Shown here piece by piece: positions 1 through 7,502 of a DNA stretch of 13,434 nt. Numbering within the stretch: the stretch's first letter is position 1; every line of letters starts with the position of its first letter. The notes below the pieces were generated by a model. The model did not search any database. It was not told the DNA's origin and saw nothing but the letters and a program-made list of their open reading frames with translations. A program made the translations under genes and the position numbers. The stretch comes from Lachnospiraceae bacterium (GTDB taxonomy: Bacteria > Bacillota > Clostridia > Lachnospirales > Lachnospiraceae), in the NCBI GenBank assembly GCA_017412265.1, contig JAFPYK010000162.1, forward strand, positions 1 through 13,434. Direction: 5' to 3'.

Positions 1-695
1 CCCTCCATGTAATCACAGGCACCAAAGCGGACCGAGACCGCCATCTTGCTTCCCACGCTCTCCCGCACGCCCCGCAGAATCTCTGTGGTGATCCGCAGGC
101 GGTTTTCCAGGCTTCCGCCGTATTCATCCTCCCGCAGGTTCGTCAGAGGTGAATAGAATTGATTCAGCAGGTAGGCGTGGGCTGCATGCAGCTCTACCCC
201 GTCAAAACCGGCCCGGAAGGCTCTCTGGGCAGCAAGAATAAATGCATCCTCCACTTCCCGGATCTGGGCCTTCGTCATCTCCTCCGGAATCGGGGCCGTC
301 TGCCCCGGCCGAAGCCCCCGGTTCATCACCGCGGAAGGTCCCATCAGCGGAGCTCCCGTAATCCTGGGATCCGTCTTGCTTCCGCAATGGGCGATCTGGG
401 CAAATATCTTCGCGGGCCCCGCCTCGTGCACCGCCTCCGTCAGCCGGCGCAGGCTCTCTACGGCCTCATCCGTGTCAATCATCAGCTGCGAGGGGATACC
501 CTTTCCGGAGACGTGGACGCCCAGCATCCCTGTGACGATCAGTCCCAGATTTCCTCCGGCCCTGGCCTTATAATGGGCGATGGTGGCGTCGGTCACCCGC
601 CCTTCGGGGCTTCCGGTCTGGGTCACCAGCGCTGCCCGGACCAGCCGGTTCGACACCGTAACCTCTCCGATCCGGATCTTCTCATAAATCTTCAT
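1..695 (-). CDS. Old Yellow Enzyme family NADH:flavin oxidoreductase (partial, C-terminus beyond left edge)
   Basis: About 231 N-terminal residues are visible, starting MKIYEKIRIGEVTVSNRL. The FMN-binding TIM barrel of the Old Yellow Enzyme / 2-enoate reductase family is diagnostic: NRLVRAAL near the N-terminus, an AQIAHCGSK segment, GFDGVELHAAHAYLLNQFYS with the substrate-binding H-x-x-H pair, then TNLREDEYGGSLENRLR. Family members reduce activated C=C bonds with an FMN hydride; some carry an extra 4Fe-4S and FAD/NAD domain at the C-terminus, and whether this one does lies outside the window. The ATG at 693-695 follows an AAGGAAGG-type Shine-Dalgarno. It lies 132 bp downstream of the FGGY kinase on the same strand, so it may be the last visible gene of the operon or start a new unit after the hairpin at 726-763. 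The fold is certain; the substrate is unknown. Confidence 0.93.
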   Translation of the reverse strand, partial: MKIYEKIRIGEVTVSNRLVRAALVTQTGSPEGRVTDATIAHYKARAGGNLGLIVTGMLGVHVSGKGIPSQLMIDTDEAVESLRRLTEAVHEAGPAKIFAQIAHCGSKTDPRITGAPLMGPSAVMNRGLRPGQTAPIPEEMTKAQIREVEDAFILAAQRAFRAGFDGVELHAAHAYLLNQFYSPLTNLREDEYGGSLENRLRITTEILRGVRESVGSKMAVSVRFGACDYME

Positions 696-725
696 AAGCA
701 CCTTCCTTCTCCGGTCTGAATGCAA

Positions 726-763
726 TAACCCGGCACAGCGCGCGGGCGGGCCGTACCGGGTTA
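726..763 (-). terminator. Intergenic hairpin between FGGY kinase and OYE gene (possible weak terminator)
   Basis: On the minus strand, arms TAACCCGGTAC and GTGCCGGGTTA form an 11-bp stem with one G:U pair and a 16-nt GC-rich loop. The stem is followed by TTGCATTC, which is not a proper U-tract. It may act as a weak or partial terminator, or as an mRNA-stabilising structure, within the 132-bp gap. No other signal is evident in this gap. Confidence 0.4.
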
Positions 764-827
764 CCACATTTCCTAGGTTGCTTCGCTTACGTGCCCTGTA
801 GAAACCGTCAGTCTCCGCAAGGATGGT

Positions 828-2342
828 TTACTTCTCGTCGGTCAGCTCTGCCAGGTCGGCAAAGATCGGCTTCAGCGTCGGATACATCGGCTTTAAGACC
901 TTCTCACGAAGCTCGCCGAGAAGCTTCACATTCTCCGGCACCGGATAGAAGGTATCCGTCACGCGGACCATGTGAGCCACAGCTTCATCGTAATCCTTGT
1001 AGAAGCCGCTTCCGACTGCCGCCGAGATCGCAGCGCCCAGCGAGCAGGTCTCTGCGGTATCCGTCCGGCTCACCGGGCAGTTGAAGATATCCGCCGTCGC
1101 CTGCATGGTGATCGGGCTCAGGGAGCCGCCGCCGCCGGCGATGATGCTCTTCACCTCAACGCCCACACCCGCGCACATCACGTCGGTGTTGATCTTGAGC
1201 TGCTGAGAAATGCCTTCAATCATAGCACGATACATATGTTTTCTCTTATGGCGTCCGTCAAATCCGAGCATGACGCCCTTGCCGTGAGGTCTCGCGCTCA
1301 GTGCCTGCCAGTCAGGCCAGATCACCAGGCCTTCGCACCCAGGAGGCACATCCGCCGCCTCGTCATTTAACAGCTGCTCGATGCTGCAGCCCTTCGCCTT
1401 CGCCTCCGCGGCCAGATCCTGGCCCAGATTGTCGCGGAACCAGGAGATCAGCCAGTAGCCCTTCGCCAGCGATGCCTCGTAGTTGAACTGTTTCGGCACG
1501 CAGGCATTGTAGGTCAGGTAGCTCAGGTCGTGAGCCGGCTTATCCTCCGGCATCACCAGGCACAGCGACGTACAGGTACCGAAGGTGATGTAGCACTCAC
1601 CGTCGTGGATGCAGCCGGCGCCAAGGGTCTCGCCCTGCTTGTCGCCTGCGCACGCATACAGTCCGATGCCCTCCGGAAGTCCGGAAGCCTCCGCACCTTC
1701 CTTGTTGACCCGTGCCATCAGCTCGCCGGGCTGGAAGATCTTCGGCATCTGGTCTCTGCGCACGCCGAAGCAGTCATACTTCCAGTCCTCCACCGCAAGT
1801 CTGGACTCTGCCTTGTCGATCGGCCAGCCGCCGTTCTGGTTCGCGATGGTATCCACCATCTCGCCGGTCAGCTTATATCCGAGGTAGCCGCCGTTGGTCA
1901 GCCACCATCTGGTCTTCGCAAACACCTCGGGACGGTTGACCTTGGTCCAGTTTGCCTTGGAGTAGAACCGCAGGAATCTGGTGAATCCATCCAGCGGACG
2001 GTAGAAGTCTTCGATGCCGAAGGCCATTCTCTTATCCATCCAGCTGATCGGCCGCTGCAGCTGGTTGCCGTCCTCATCCAGCGCGTAGGTGACACCTCTC
2101 TGGCTGGAGAAGCCGACGCCGACGATGTCTGCGGGATCTCCGTCAAACCCTGCCATAGCCATCTTCGCTGCCTCGCAGAAGCCGTTCCAGCAGTCGTCAT
2201 AGTCATGCTCGGCCCATCCCTGATGCTCCGAGATCAGATCCGGATGCTTCGCAGAACCCTTCGATACGACCTTGCCGTTCTGGTCAAAGATGATGACTCT
2301 GCTGCTCTGCGTACCACTGTCCGTACCGATAAAATACTTCAT
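828..2342 (-). CDS. FGGY-family carbohydrate kinase
   Basis: 504 residues, the usual length of the family (glycerol, xylulose, erythritol and similar kinases), which transfers the ATP gamma-phosphate to a polyol or sugar hydroxyl in the cytoplasm. Visible elements in order: phosphate-1 loop GTDSGTQSSR (residues 6-15), the QRG...W-x-D-x-R segment (81-105), GDKQGETLGAG with D234 as probable catalytic base, phosphate-2 loop GTCTSL (255-260), and the adenosine-binding IIAGGGGS followed by ADIFNCPV...LGAA (401-438). The start has a clear AGGAGG upstream and a 58-bp gap from the FAD oxidase gene. The active site looks intact. Lying beside GlpA/GlpB-like oxidoreductases it resembles a glycerol-kinase arrangement, but the substrate-binding segment does not look like textbook GlpK, so I leave it unnamed. 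Another polyol or a ketose is equally possible. Confidence 0.95.
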   Translation of the reverse strand: MKYFIGTDSGTQSSRVIIFDQNGKVVSKGSAKHPDLISEHQGWAEHDYDDCWNGFCEAAKMAMAGFDGDPADIVGVGFSSQRGVTYALDEDGNQLQRPISWMDKRMAFGIEDFYRPLDGFTRFLRFYSKANWTKVNRPEVFAKTRWWLTNGGYLGYKLTGEMVDTIANQNGGWPIDKAESRLAVEDWKYDCFGVRRDQMPKIFQPGELMARVNKEGAEASGLPEGIGLYACAGDKQGETLGAGCIHDGECYITFGTCTSLCLVMPEDKPAHDLSYLTYNACVPKQFNYEASLAKGYWLISWFRDNLGQDLAAEAKAKGCSIEQLLNDEAADVPPGCEGLVIWPDWQALSARPHGKGVMLGFDGRHKRKHMYRAMIEGISQQLKINTDVMCAGVGVEVKSIIAGGGGSLSPITMQATADIFNCPVSRTDTAETCSLGAAISAAVGSGFYKDYDEAVAHMVRVTDTFYPVPENVKLLGELREKVLKPMYPTLKPIFADLAELTDEK

Positions 2343-2400
2343 AATCGCGTCCTCCTATGATCGCAAATGTTTCAAATGCATTGACAGAATCGTCTTCGGA

Positions 2401-3849
2401 TTATTTCTCGTACCGCGGCACCAGCACGCCGTAGTTCATGATGCTGTTCGGATCCATCATCTTCTTGATGTCCTCCAGCAGGCTGAAGGAGCTGCCGTGC
2501 TCGATCGGGGAGAAATGTACTCTCTGTTTGCCCATGCCGTGATGGTGCACCGCACCGCCGGTAGGATATTTCAGGACCTCTTCGCAGATCGCGTCGACGA
2601 TCTTGCAGTGCTCCTCGTAGAAGTTCTCCGGCGCGGAGATCTTCAGCTGGTATACGAAGTAGATGTTCGTACCGTTGATGTAGCTGTGGGATACGTGGCC
2701 GCCCAGCATGACCAGGTTGTCGATCTTGCCCGGCACATTGGCCATCACATCCTCGTAGATCTTCGCGATATCACTCCAATTCGCGGAGATCTCCGTGGTC
2801 GCATAGTAGATGTTCTTCTCGCGGTAGCGCTGATGAAGCAGAGGATTGCCGATCAGCTTGCAGACATCATTTCTGTGCTCCAGCCAGTGCTCGACTGCCT
2901 TGGTGCCGATGTACTGCCCGCCGTAGGACTCCGCGATCGCGTGGATGCCGTCGCCGTTTGCTCTCGCAACCGCCTCCGGGCCTTCCACCGTGAAGAACAT
3001 GAAGGCCTCTTCATCCTTTAACTCGACGCTGCCGAAGTTGTAGTCGATATCGGGCTTGTCATACAGACGCACCACCGACGGCTTGTAGCCCTTCGCCATA
3101 ACGTCGCGGACCGCCTTGAAGCCGGTCGCCATATCCTTCATGATATAGCCGCCCATCCACATATAATCCGGATAATACGGGAAGAGCTTCACGGTCACTT
3201 CCGTGATATAAGCCAGGCCGCCTTCCGAACCCAGGAACAGATGTCTCATATCCGGGCCGCTCGCACGACGAGGCACCGGACGGATGCGGATCACTCTGCC
3301 ATCCGGCATAACCGCCTCCAGGCCGCAGAGCATATCCTCAATGCCGCCGTAATAGGTGGAGAACTGGCCGATACTGCGGGTCGCCACGAGGCCGCCCATA
3401 AATGCAACCGGCTGCGACTGCGGGCTGTGGCCGGTGGTCAGGCCGAACTCACGCACCTTATCCTCGAGCACATGAAGCGGGACACCGCACTGCGCGGTCG
3501 CCATCATGTTGTACGGGTCAATGTCGATGATCTGATCCATCGGAGCGCCGTCGAGGATGATGGTTCTGGGGTCACGGACCTCCAGAAGGCCCTCGCCGGA
3601 GCTGCATCCGGTTCTCGGAATCACATTGATCAGCTGCTCGTTGCAATACTTCATCGCCTTCACGATGTCGTCGGTGCATTTCGCTTCCACGACAGCCATC
3701 GGTAGCGGATTCGTGCGAAGGCCGAAAGCCTTCTCATAGCTTCTGTTAAATCCCTCGCCGCCTTCCAGGGCAGCCTTGTCGGTCAGGACTTTCTCTGCGC
3801 CGAGAAGTTCAATCAGATCCGCAATTGCTTTTTCCTTGCTAATTAACAT
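2401..3849 (-). CDS. FAD-linked oxidase, GlcD / alkyl-DHAP synthase-like (VAO/PCMH fold)
   Basis: 482 residues. The N-terminal FAD_binding_4 domain (about 50-220) contains PRTGCSSGEG (79-86), then GLTTGHSPQSQPVAFMGG (136-153) and GSEGGLAYITEVTVKLFP. The C-terminal FAD-oxidase domain ends with HHHGMGKQRV (HHH at 435-437) and MDPNSIMNYGVLVP. Relatives are glycolate, D-lactate and 2-hydroxyglutarate dehydrogenases, and alkyldihydroxyacetonephosphate synthase (AGPS). The HHHG-x-GK element near the C-terminus is reminiscent of AGPS, but function cannot be settled from motifs. The ATG at 3847-3849 follows AAGGAGGAG. It sits 61 bp after the DUF362 gene and 58 bp before the kinase gene, so it is very likely co-transcribed. 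The most likely role is FAD-dependent oxidation of a hydroxyacid or hydroxyl-bearing intermediate; ether-bond chemistry is an alternative. Confidence 0.93.
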   Translation of the reverse strand: MLISKEKAIADLIELLGAEKVLTDKAALEGGEGFNRSYEKAFGLRTNPLPMAVVEAKCTDDIVKAMKYCNEQLINVIPRTGCSSGEGLLEVRDPRTIILDGAPMDQIIDIDPYNMMATAQCGVPLHVLEDKVREFGLTTGHSPQSQPVAFMGGLVATRSIGQFSTYYGGIEDMLCGLEAVMPDGRVIRIRPVPRRASGPDMRHLFLGSEGGLAYITEVTVKLFPYYPDYMWMGGYIMKDMATGFKAVRDVMAKGYKPSVVRLYDKPDIDYNFGSVELKDEEAFMFFTVEGPEAVARANGDGIHAIAESYGGQYIGTKAVEHWLEHRNDVCKLIGNPLLHQRYREKNIYYATTEISANWSDIAKIYEDVMANVPGKIDNLVMLGGHVSHSYINGTNIYFVYQLKISAPENFYEEHCKIVDAICEEVLKYPTGGAVHHHGMGKQRVHFSPIEHGSSFSLLEDIKKMMDPNSIMNYGVLVPRYEK

Positions 3850-3910
3850 TTGACTCCTCCTTAATGTTGTATTGTCACTGCTATGTCACCGGGCTCTCTG
3901 TCCGGATCAT

Positions 3911-5272
3911 TTACTCGCCATCGGTTTTCCCCTGCTCGCTCTTGGGCACCCAGGTAGGATCCACCGTCTTATAGTATGCATAGGTCTTCGCGACCGCCTT
4001 CGCGTTGCCGGCCGTCAGCATCTCTCTGGTCACCTTGCCGCGCTTGATCAGATACTCTTCCAGCATCGCGGAAGCCGGGCGGTAAGGCGGGCAGCCGGGC
4101 GCGATCAGGCCCTTGCCCTCCAGGAGCATCCGGTTGCGGATCTCCTTGACGTTGCCGGTCGCCGAGCACGCGCAGTCGCCGAAGACGATGACGTTGTCCA
4201 GGTCGCAGGTGATTCCGTTCGGAACCTTCGGGTCGCTTCCGACGAGAAGCATATAGTTCTCGTTCTTGAAGAGCGCCAGCGTCCTGGCAATCGTCGAAGC
4301 CAGGCCCCAGCACTGCTTGCAGGCGCCGCCGCAGCGCACGTCCACATTCTTGTGCACGCCGGTCAGGTTCCGGTCCTGCGGCTGCCGGTAGGTGATCGGC
4401 AGCAGGAATTTCTCCTTGACCTCGTCGATCGAAGGTCCGATGATATCGATCTCATTCAGGTCCGCGACACCGATGCCGTCATACTGGCCGATTCTCGTCG
4501 TCCCGACCCAGAGCACATCCTCGATGCCCATGCAGGCCGTTGTCACCGCGTCAACCGCAACCACGTCGCGGCTGGCAAGCAGCATATTCATCGGATGCGG
4601 GATGCCGTGTTCGCCGGCGCCGTTGCCCTCCATGGCCGTGATGCCGTCGATCAGCGTCAGGTCCGGTTTCCGGATCTTGAACAGGTCCACGATCTTCTGC
4701 TCGAAATCATCCCGGTGCGCGTAATACTTCTGCGCATCGTCCAGGATGCCCTGGAAGTTCTTCATGCCGAGCGTCACGAGCGTCATCGCGTGCGTCTTCA
4801 TGCAAGGCAGGTCGAACATGACGTCGCAGTCATACAGAGTCTTCGGATAATTCACTTCCCCGATGCTCTTGCCGTCCGGGATCTTCACGACGACTCTCTC
4901 ATCGTCCTCGAGACACAGAACCTCCGCGCCGGCCGCAATCGCCGCGTCACGGACGCCCATCTCCTCCAGGATGGAAGCCGTGGAAGTGCCGCGTCCCAGC
5001 TTGGTTCCGACACTGACCGCCTCGCAGAGCACGATTCTCCCCGCGCCGGCCTCCTTGATCAGCTTGATAAATGAATAGACGACCCGGCGATCCACAATCA
5101 CCGGAGGCGGATACGGGGCAAAAAAGTTGCCCTTGATCGCCACATAGTCGCCCGGCTTGACAAATGATTGCATGCCCCCGAGCTGGTCAACCACCTGCCG
5201 GACCATCTCGTCGATGCGCGCCGCATCCGGAGTGACCGGATTCTTCACGATCGAAACAACCGACTTGCCCAT
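3911..5272 (-). CDS. DUF362 domain protein with cysteine-rich C-terminal region
   Basis: 453 residues from the chosen start. The ATG at 5270-5272 (MGKSVVSIVK) is preferred over a further in-frame upstream extension because AGGAGGTG lies 7-9 nt before it. The DUF362 core is clear: IKGNFFAPYPPP (47-57), DLPCMKTHAMTLVTLGMKNF (154-173) and IDGITAMEGNGAGEHG (208-223). The C-terminal third carries seven cysteines in clusters: C314/C318/C321 (CGGACKQC), C356, C367/C369 (GDCAC) and C394 (PGCPP). This suggests metal or Fe-S binding, though that is inference. DUF362 has no single established reaction; members often accompany ferredoxin-like domains and redox enzymes. It follows a 150-bp gap containing a stable hairpin and a possible promoter, and precedes the FAD oxidase gene by 61 bp. 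A redox or metal-dependent accessory role in the same pathway is plausible. Confidence 0.9.
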   Translation of the reverse strand: MGKSVVSIVKNPVTPDAARIDEMVRQVVDQLGGMQSFVKPGDYVAIKGNFFAPYPPPVIVDRRVVYSFIKLIKEAGAGRIVLCEAVSVGTKLGRGTSTASILEEMGVRDAAIAAGAEVLCLEDDERVVVKIPDGKSIGEVNYPKTLYDCDVMFDLPCMKTHAMTLVTLGMKNFQGILDDAQKYYAHRDDFEQKIVDLFKIRKPDLTLIDGITAMEGNGAGEHGIPHPMNMLLASRDVVAVDAVTTACMGIEDVLWVGTTRIGQYDGIGVADLNEIDIIGPSIDEVKEKFLLPITYRQPQDRNLTGVHKNVDVRCGGACKQCWGLASTIARTLALFKNENYMLLVGSDPKVPNGITCDLDNVIVFGDCACSATGNVKEIRNRMLLEGKGLIAPGCPPYRPASAMLEEYLIKRGKVTREMLTAGNAKAVAKTYAYYKTVDPTWVPKSEQGKTDGE

Positions 5273-5297
5273 GTAATACACCTCCTGTTTCAAATCA

Positions 5298-5341
5298 GCG
5301 GCCCCCCGGCGTCCCTGTTCCTTGCGCCGCAAGGGGGCCGC
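5298..5341 (-). other. GC-rich hairpin in the 5' leader of the DUF362 gene
   Basis: A perfect 9-bp outer stem (GCGGCCCCC at 5298-5306, GGGGGCCGC at 5333-5341) encloses a 5-bp inner stem (CGGCG 5307-5311, CGCCG 5325-5329), with a 3-nt bulge and a 13-nt loop. On the minus strand the structure ends 25 nt before the DUF362 start codon, close to its ribosome binding site, and no U-tract follows it. It is therefore more likely an mRNA-stabilising, processing or translational-control element than a terminator. Confidence 0.5.
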
Positions 5342-5348
5342 CGCCCTG

Positions 5349-5395
5349 TATTTTACATAATATTGTACTTTGAAAAGACACCTCCGCGCCGCTGC
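5349..5395 (-). promoter_or_regulatory. Possible internal promoter before the DUF362 gene
   Basis: The stretch is a short AT-rich island in otherwise GC-rich sequence, inside the 150-bp gap between the histidine-phosphatase and DUF362 genes. On the minus strand it contains TATTAT and TAAAAT, both resembling -10 elements. No convincing -35 sits at the right distance; TTTTCA is only about 15 nt upstream of TAAAAT. An internal promoter is possible but weakly supported. Confidence 0.28.
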
Positions 5396-5422
5396 TTCCG
5401 GTTATCCCTCCTTCAGCGCGCC

Positions 5423-6100
5423 TCAGGCCTTTTTGTACTTGTAGTAAGGATTATTCGTCAGATCCGGCAGCGGAGCCCCCTTCGGGAGAATCTCCCGGCA
5501 CACAAACGGCTTCTCGTCGTCCAGATCCTTCGCTTCCACCGTCAGCAGAAGCCCCATGCCGTTGCCCACAAAATGCGCGTTCGGGCTGTCCGGCAGCTTC
5601 CGGAAGATCCTGCGGAAGAACTGTCCCATCACGATGCTGTGCGTGACAACCGCGATGCATGTTCTCCCCTCCTCAAACGACCGGCGGGTAATCTCCATCA
5701 GCGCCTTGCTTGCTCTCTCGCCGACATGGCCGATCAGCTCCCCGCCCGGGAACGCGAAGGTCGGGTCCTGCTTCATCCAGCGCTGGTAGTACTCCTGGAT
5801 CGCCCAGAGATCGTCGGTGGTCTTCTCCTCAAACTCGCCGAAATCCAGCTCGTGCAGGTCCTCCACGACCTCGTAATCCATCCCCGGGAAGCAGATCTGC
5901 AGAGTCTCGATGCACCGGGTCGCCGGGCTGGTATAGATCACTTCCGGCACCGGATAGGGATGAGCCGCCACCATGGCCCGTAATTTCTCCTTGCCCTCCT
6001 CCGTCAGAACATAATCGGTGATTCCGCAGAAGCGGCCCTCCGTGTTGTTCTTGGTCATCCCGTGGCGGACGAGGAGGATCGTCAGCATGTCACTCTTCAT
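5423..6100 (-). CDS. Histidine phosphatase (phosphoglycerate mutase-like) family protein
   Basis: 225 residues. LLVRHGMT near the N-terminus supplies R12 and the phospho-accepting H13. GITDYVLTEEG, YTSPATRCIETLQ, the LHELDFGEFE acidic segment and VVTHSIVMG (second catalytic His) complete the family pattern. Members dephosphorylate or isomerise small phosphorylated metabolites; alpha-ribazole phosphatase and broad-specificity sugar phosphatases are close in length. The usual RHGET is RHGMT here, so the common Glu is replaced by Met. The ATG at 6098-6100 follows GGAGG at a good distance, and the gene begins 19 bp after the DUF1667 gene. In an operon with a sugar kinase, a role in removing phosphate from a pathway intermediate, or in clearing dead-end phosphates, is plausible. 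The substrate cannot be told from sequence. Confidence 0.92.
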   Translation of the reverse strand: MKSDMLTILLVRHGMTKNNTEGRFCGITDYVLTEEGKEKLRAMVAAHPYPVPEVIYTSPATRCIETLQICFPGMDYEVVEDLHELDFGEFEEKTTDDLWAIQEYYQRWMKQDPTFAFPGGELIGHVGERASKALMEITRRSFEEGRTCIAVVTHSIVMGQFFRRIFRKLPDSPNAHFVGNGMGLLLTVEAKDLDDEKPFVCREILPKGAPLPDLTNNPYYKYKKA

Positions 6101-6119
6101 GACTCACCCTCCGTGTGAC

Positions 6120-6485
6120 TTATGTTTTCGCTGCCACATCCATCGCAGCCAGAACGTCACAGCCGGTGCCGCAGACGTCGGACAGCAGGACCTCGCCGGC
6201 CTTCACAGGTGCTTTGACGCAGACGGTATAGACCTGGCGCAGGCACTCGCCGAGCTTCTCCTTCGGTATCTCGCAGGAACCCGCGACACCGACCCGGGAG
6301 AACTCTCCGCCCTCCACCTTCACGGTGGAGGTGATTGTCCTCATCCGATGAAGATACTCATTTCTCGCAAATTCTTTGCCCCGCAGGCAGGTGAATCCCT
6401 CAATCGCCAGTTCACCGTCCACATCTGTCACCGTCAGGCTGCAGCTGCGCGGACAGACAGTACATGTATAATTCTTCTTGATCAT
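6120..6485 (-). CDS. DUF1667 cysteine-rich protein
   Basis: 121 residues from the chosen start. The protein begins MIKKNYTCTVCPRSC, with C8-x2-C11-x3-C15 and C33 (FTCLRGKEFA), followed by C71, C81, C89, C105 and C109. This is the DUF1667 pattern, typically encoded next to GlpA-like and GlpB-like flavoproteins; the N-terminal cysteines probably bind an Fe-S cluster or metal. An ATG four codons upstream (6495-6497) would overlap the GGAGGT ribosome binding site at 6490-6495, so the ATG at 6483-6485 is preferred. The gene lies 48 bp after the amidohydrolase gene and 19 bp before the histidine-phosphatase gene. A likely role is small electron-transfer or accessory subunit of the flavin dehydrogenase encoded upstream, by association rather than by demonstrated function. 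Confidence 0.88.
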   Translation of the reverse strand: MIKKNYTCTVCPRSCSLTVTDVDGELAIEGFTCLRGKEFARNEYLHRMRTITSTVKVEGGEFSRVGVAGSCEIPKEKLGECLRQVYTVCVKAPVKAGEVLLSDVCGTGCDVLAAMDVAAKT

Positions 6486-6489
6486 GGCC

Positions 6490-6495
6490 ACCTCC
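6490..6495 (-). promoter_or_regulatory. Ribosome binding site that decides the DUF1667 start
   Basis: GGAGGT on the minus strand lies 4 nt before the ATG at 6483-6485. The same bases overlap the first codons of the longer reading (ATG at 6495-6497), which has no Shine-Dalgarno of its own. This favours the shorter protein. Confidence 0.75.
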
Positions 6496-6533
6496 ATGAT
6501 AGTTTCGTGAGACGGGGTCAGATCCGGGCAATG

Positions 6534-7457
6534 TTACAGCTGAAACAGCCGCTTTGCATTGCCGCCCAGGATCGCTTCGGTCTCTTCTCTGGTAAATACG
6601 ATGCCCTCGGGAGCTCTCTCAGGAAGGCTCCTGATCGTCTCAACCCAGTCCTTGACCGACATCAGTGCCGTAAAGCTCGGGTTGTCCGTTCCCCACATCA
6701 GGCGCTCGATCCCCATCCGGTCGATCATCTCGCGAAGGGTCCGGCAGAAGCAGTCGTAATCGGCCACCGCCATCAGCTGCCACTCGGTCAGGCAGCCGTA
6801 GATGCGCGGTTTCCACTCCATGACGCCCGCCAGCTCCGGCCACCAGCGCCAGCCGCTGTGCGCCGCGATGATGTTGATATTCGGGAAATCAACCAGGATC
6901 TCATCCAGCAGCAGAGGATGCGCGTACAGAGACTTGGACGGGGCCGGAAGCGATCCGGTATGCGTCACCAGCGTCATCTTGTACTCGTTCATCTTCTCGA
7001 GCATCGGATAAAACTTCTTGTCCGAAGGATTGAATCCGGCGACATCCGGATGCCACTTCATTCCGACCAGGCCGTAATCCTCCACACACTTTTTGAGCAT
7101 GTCCAGCGCATTCTCACGGGTCGGATTGACGCTTGCGAAAGGAATCACCTGGTCCGGGAATCTGCGGCCGATCTCTCCGACTCTGCGGTTGATGTCCATC
7201 AGGGTTTCCACGTCATACGACGGGCGGTCCCAGAAGAACACCACCGATTTGTCGACGCCGCTCTCCTCCATATATTTCACCAGGACTTCGCCGTAGGGAT
7301 CATTGGCGAGCCGGAAATACTCCTCCATGATCTTCTCCAGCGGCAGGTCCGGGCAGTGCATGCTCTTATACATGCTCTTGATATACCGGCAGATAAACGG
7401 GAGGAAGGTCTCCAGCCCGTCGCTTGGTTCCCAATGATGATGTACGTCGATAACCAT
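6534..7457 (-). CDS. Amidohydrolase_2 family (metal-dependent hydrolase/decarboxylase)
   Basis: 307 residues, the usual size for this TIM-barrel family. Metal-ligand candidates are H6 and H8 in DVHHHW, H166 in VTHTGS, H200 in AAHSGW and D258 in WGTDNP; the C-terminal ILGGNAKRLFQL is the familiar family ending. Members include 2-pyrone-4,6-dicarboxylate lactonase, sugar lactonases, aromatic decarboxylases and 4-oxalomesaconate hydratase, so both hydrolysis (for example of a lactone) and decarboxylation are open. The ATG at 7455-7457 follows AGAGGAG at good spacing. The gene sits 45 bp after the GlpB-like gene and separates it from DUF1667, which suggests its reaction is tightly linked to that oxidoreductase set. 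If the flavin enzymes make a lactone or keto acid, this enzyme would be a natural next step, but that is inference. Confidence 0.93.
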   Translation of the reverse strand: MVIDVHHHWEPSDGLETFLPFICRYIKSMYKSMHCPDLPLEKIMEEYFRLANDPYGEVLVKYMEESGVDKSVVFFWDRPSYDVETLMDINRRVGEIGRRFPDQVIPFASVNPTRENALDMLKKCVEDYGLVGMKWHPDVAGFNPSDKKFYPMLEKMNEYKMTLVTHTGSLPAPSKSLYAHPLLLDEILVDFPNINIIAAHSGWRWWPELAGVMEWKPRIYGCLTEWQLMAVADYDCFCRTLREMIDRMGIERLMWGTDNPSFTALMSVKDWVETIRSLPERAPEGIVFTREETEAILGGNAKRLFQL

Positions 7458-7502
7458 ACGTATTACTCCTCTTGTATCGGCACAGCCGGCCTCCCGCGCC
7501 TC

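Noticed and set aside
828..2342. Naming the FGGY kinase as glycerol kinase GlpK
   Set aside because: The neighbourhood invites it, but the substrate-side sequence does not clearly match GlpK and motifs alone do not fix FGGY specificity.
3872..5074. 400-codon plus-strand open frame
   Set aside because: Antisense to the DUF362 gene; the translation is Arg/His/Asp-rich with no family resemblance and no convincing ribosome binding site.
5273..5332. N-terminal extension of the DUF362 protein by 20 residues
   Set aside because: It would encode the GC hairpin and start without a ribosome binding site, while the ATG at 5270-5272 has a strong AGGAGG.
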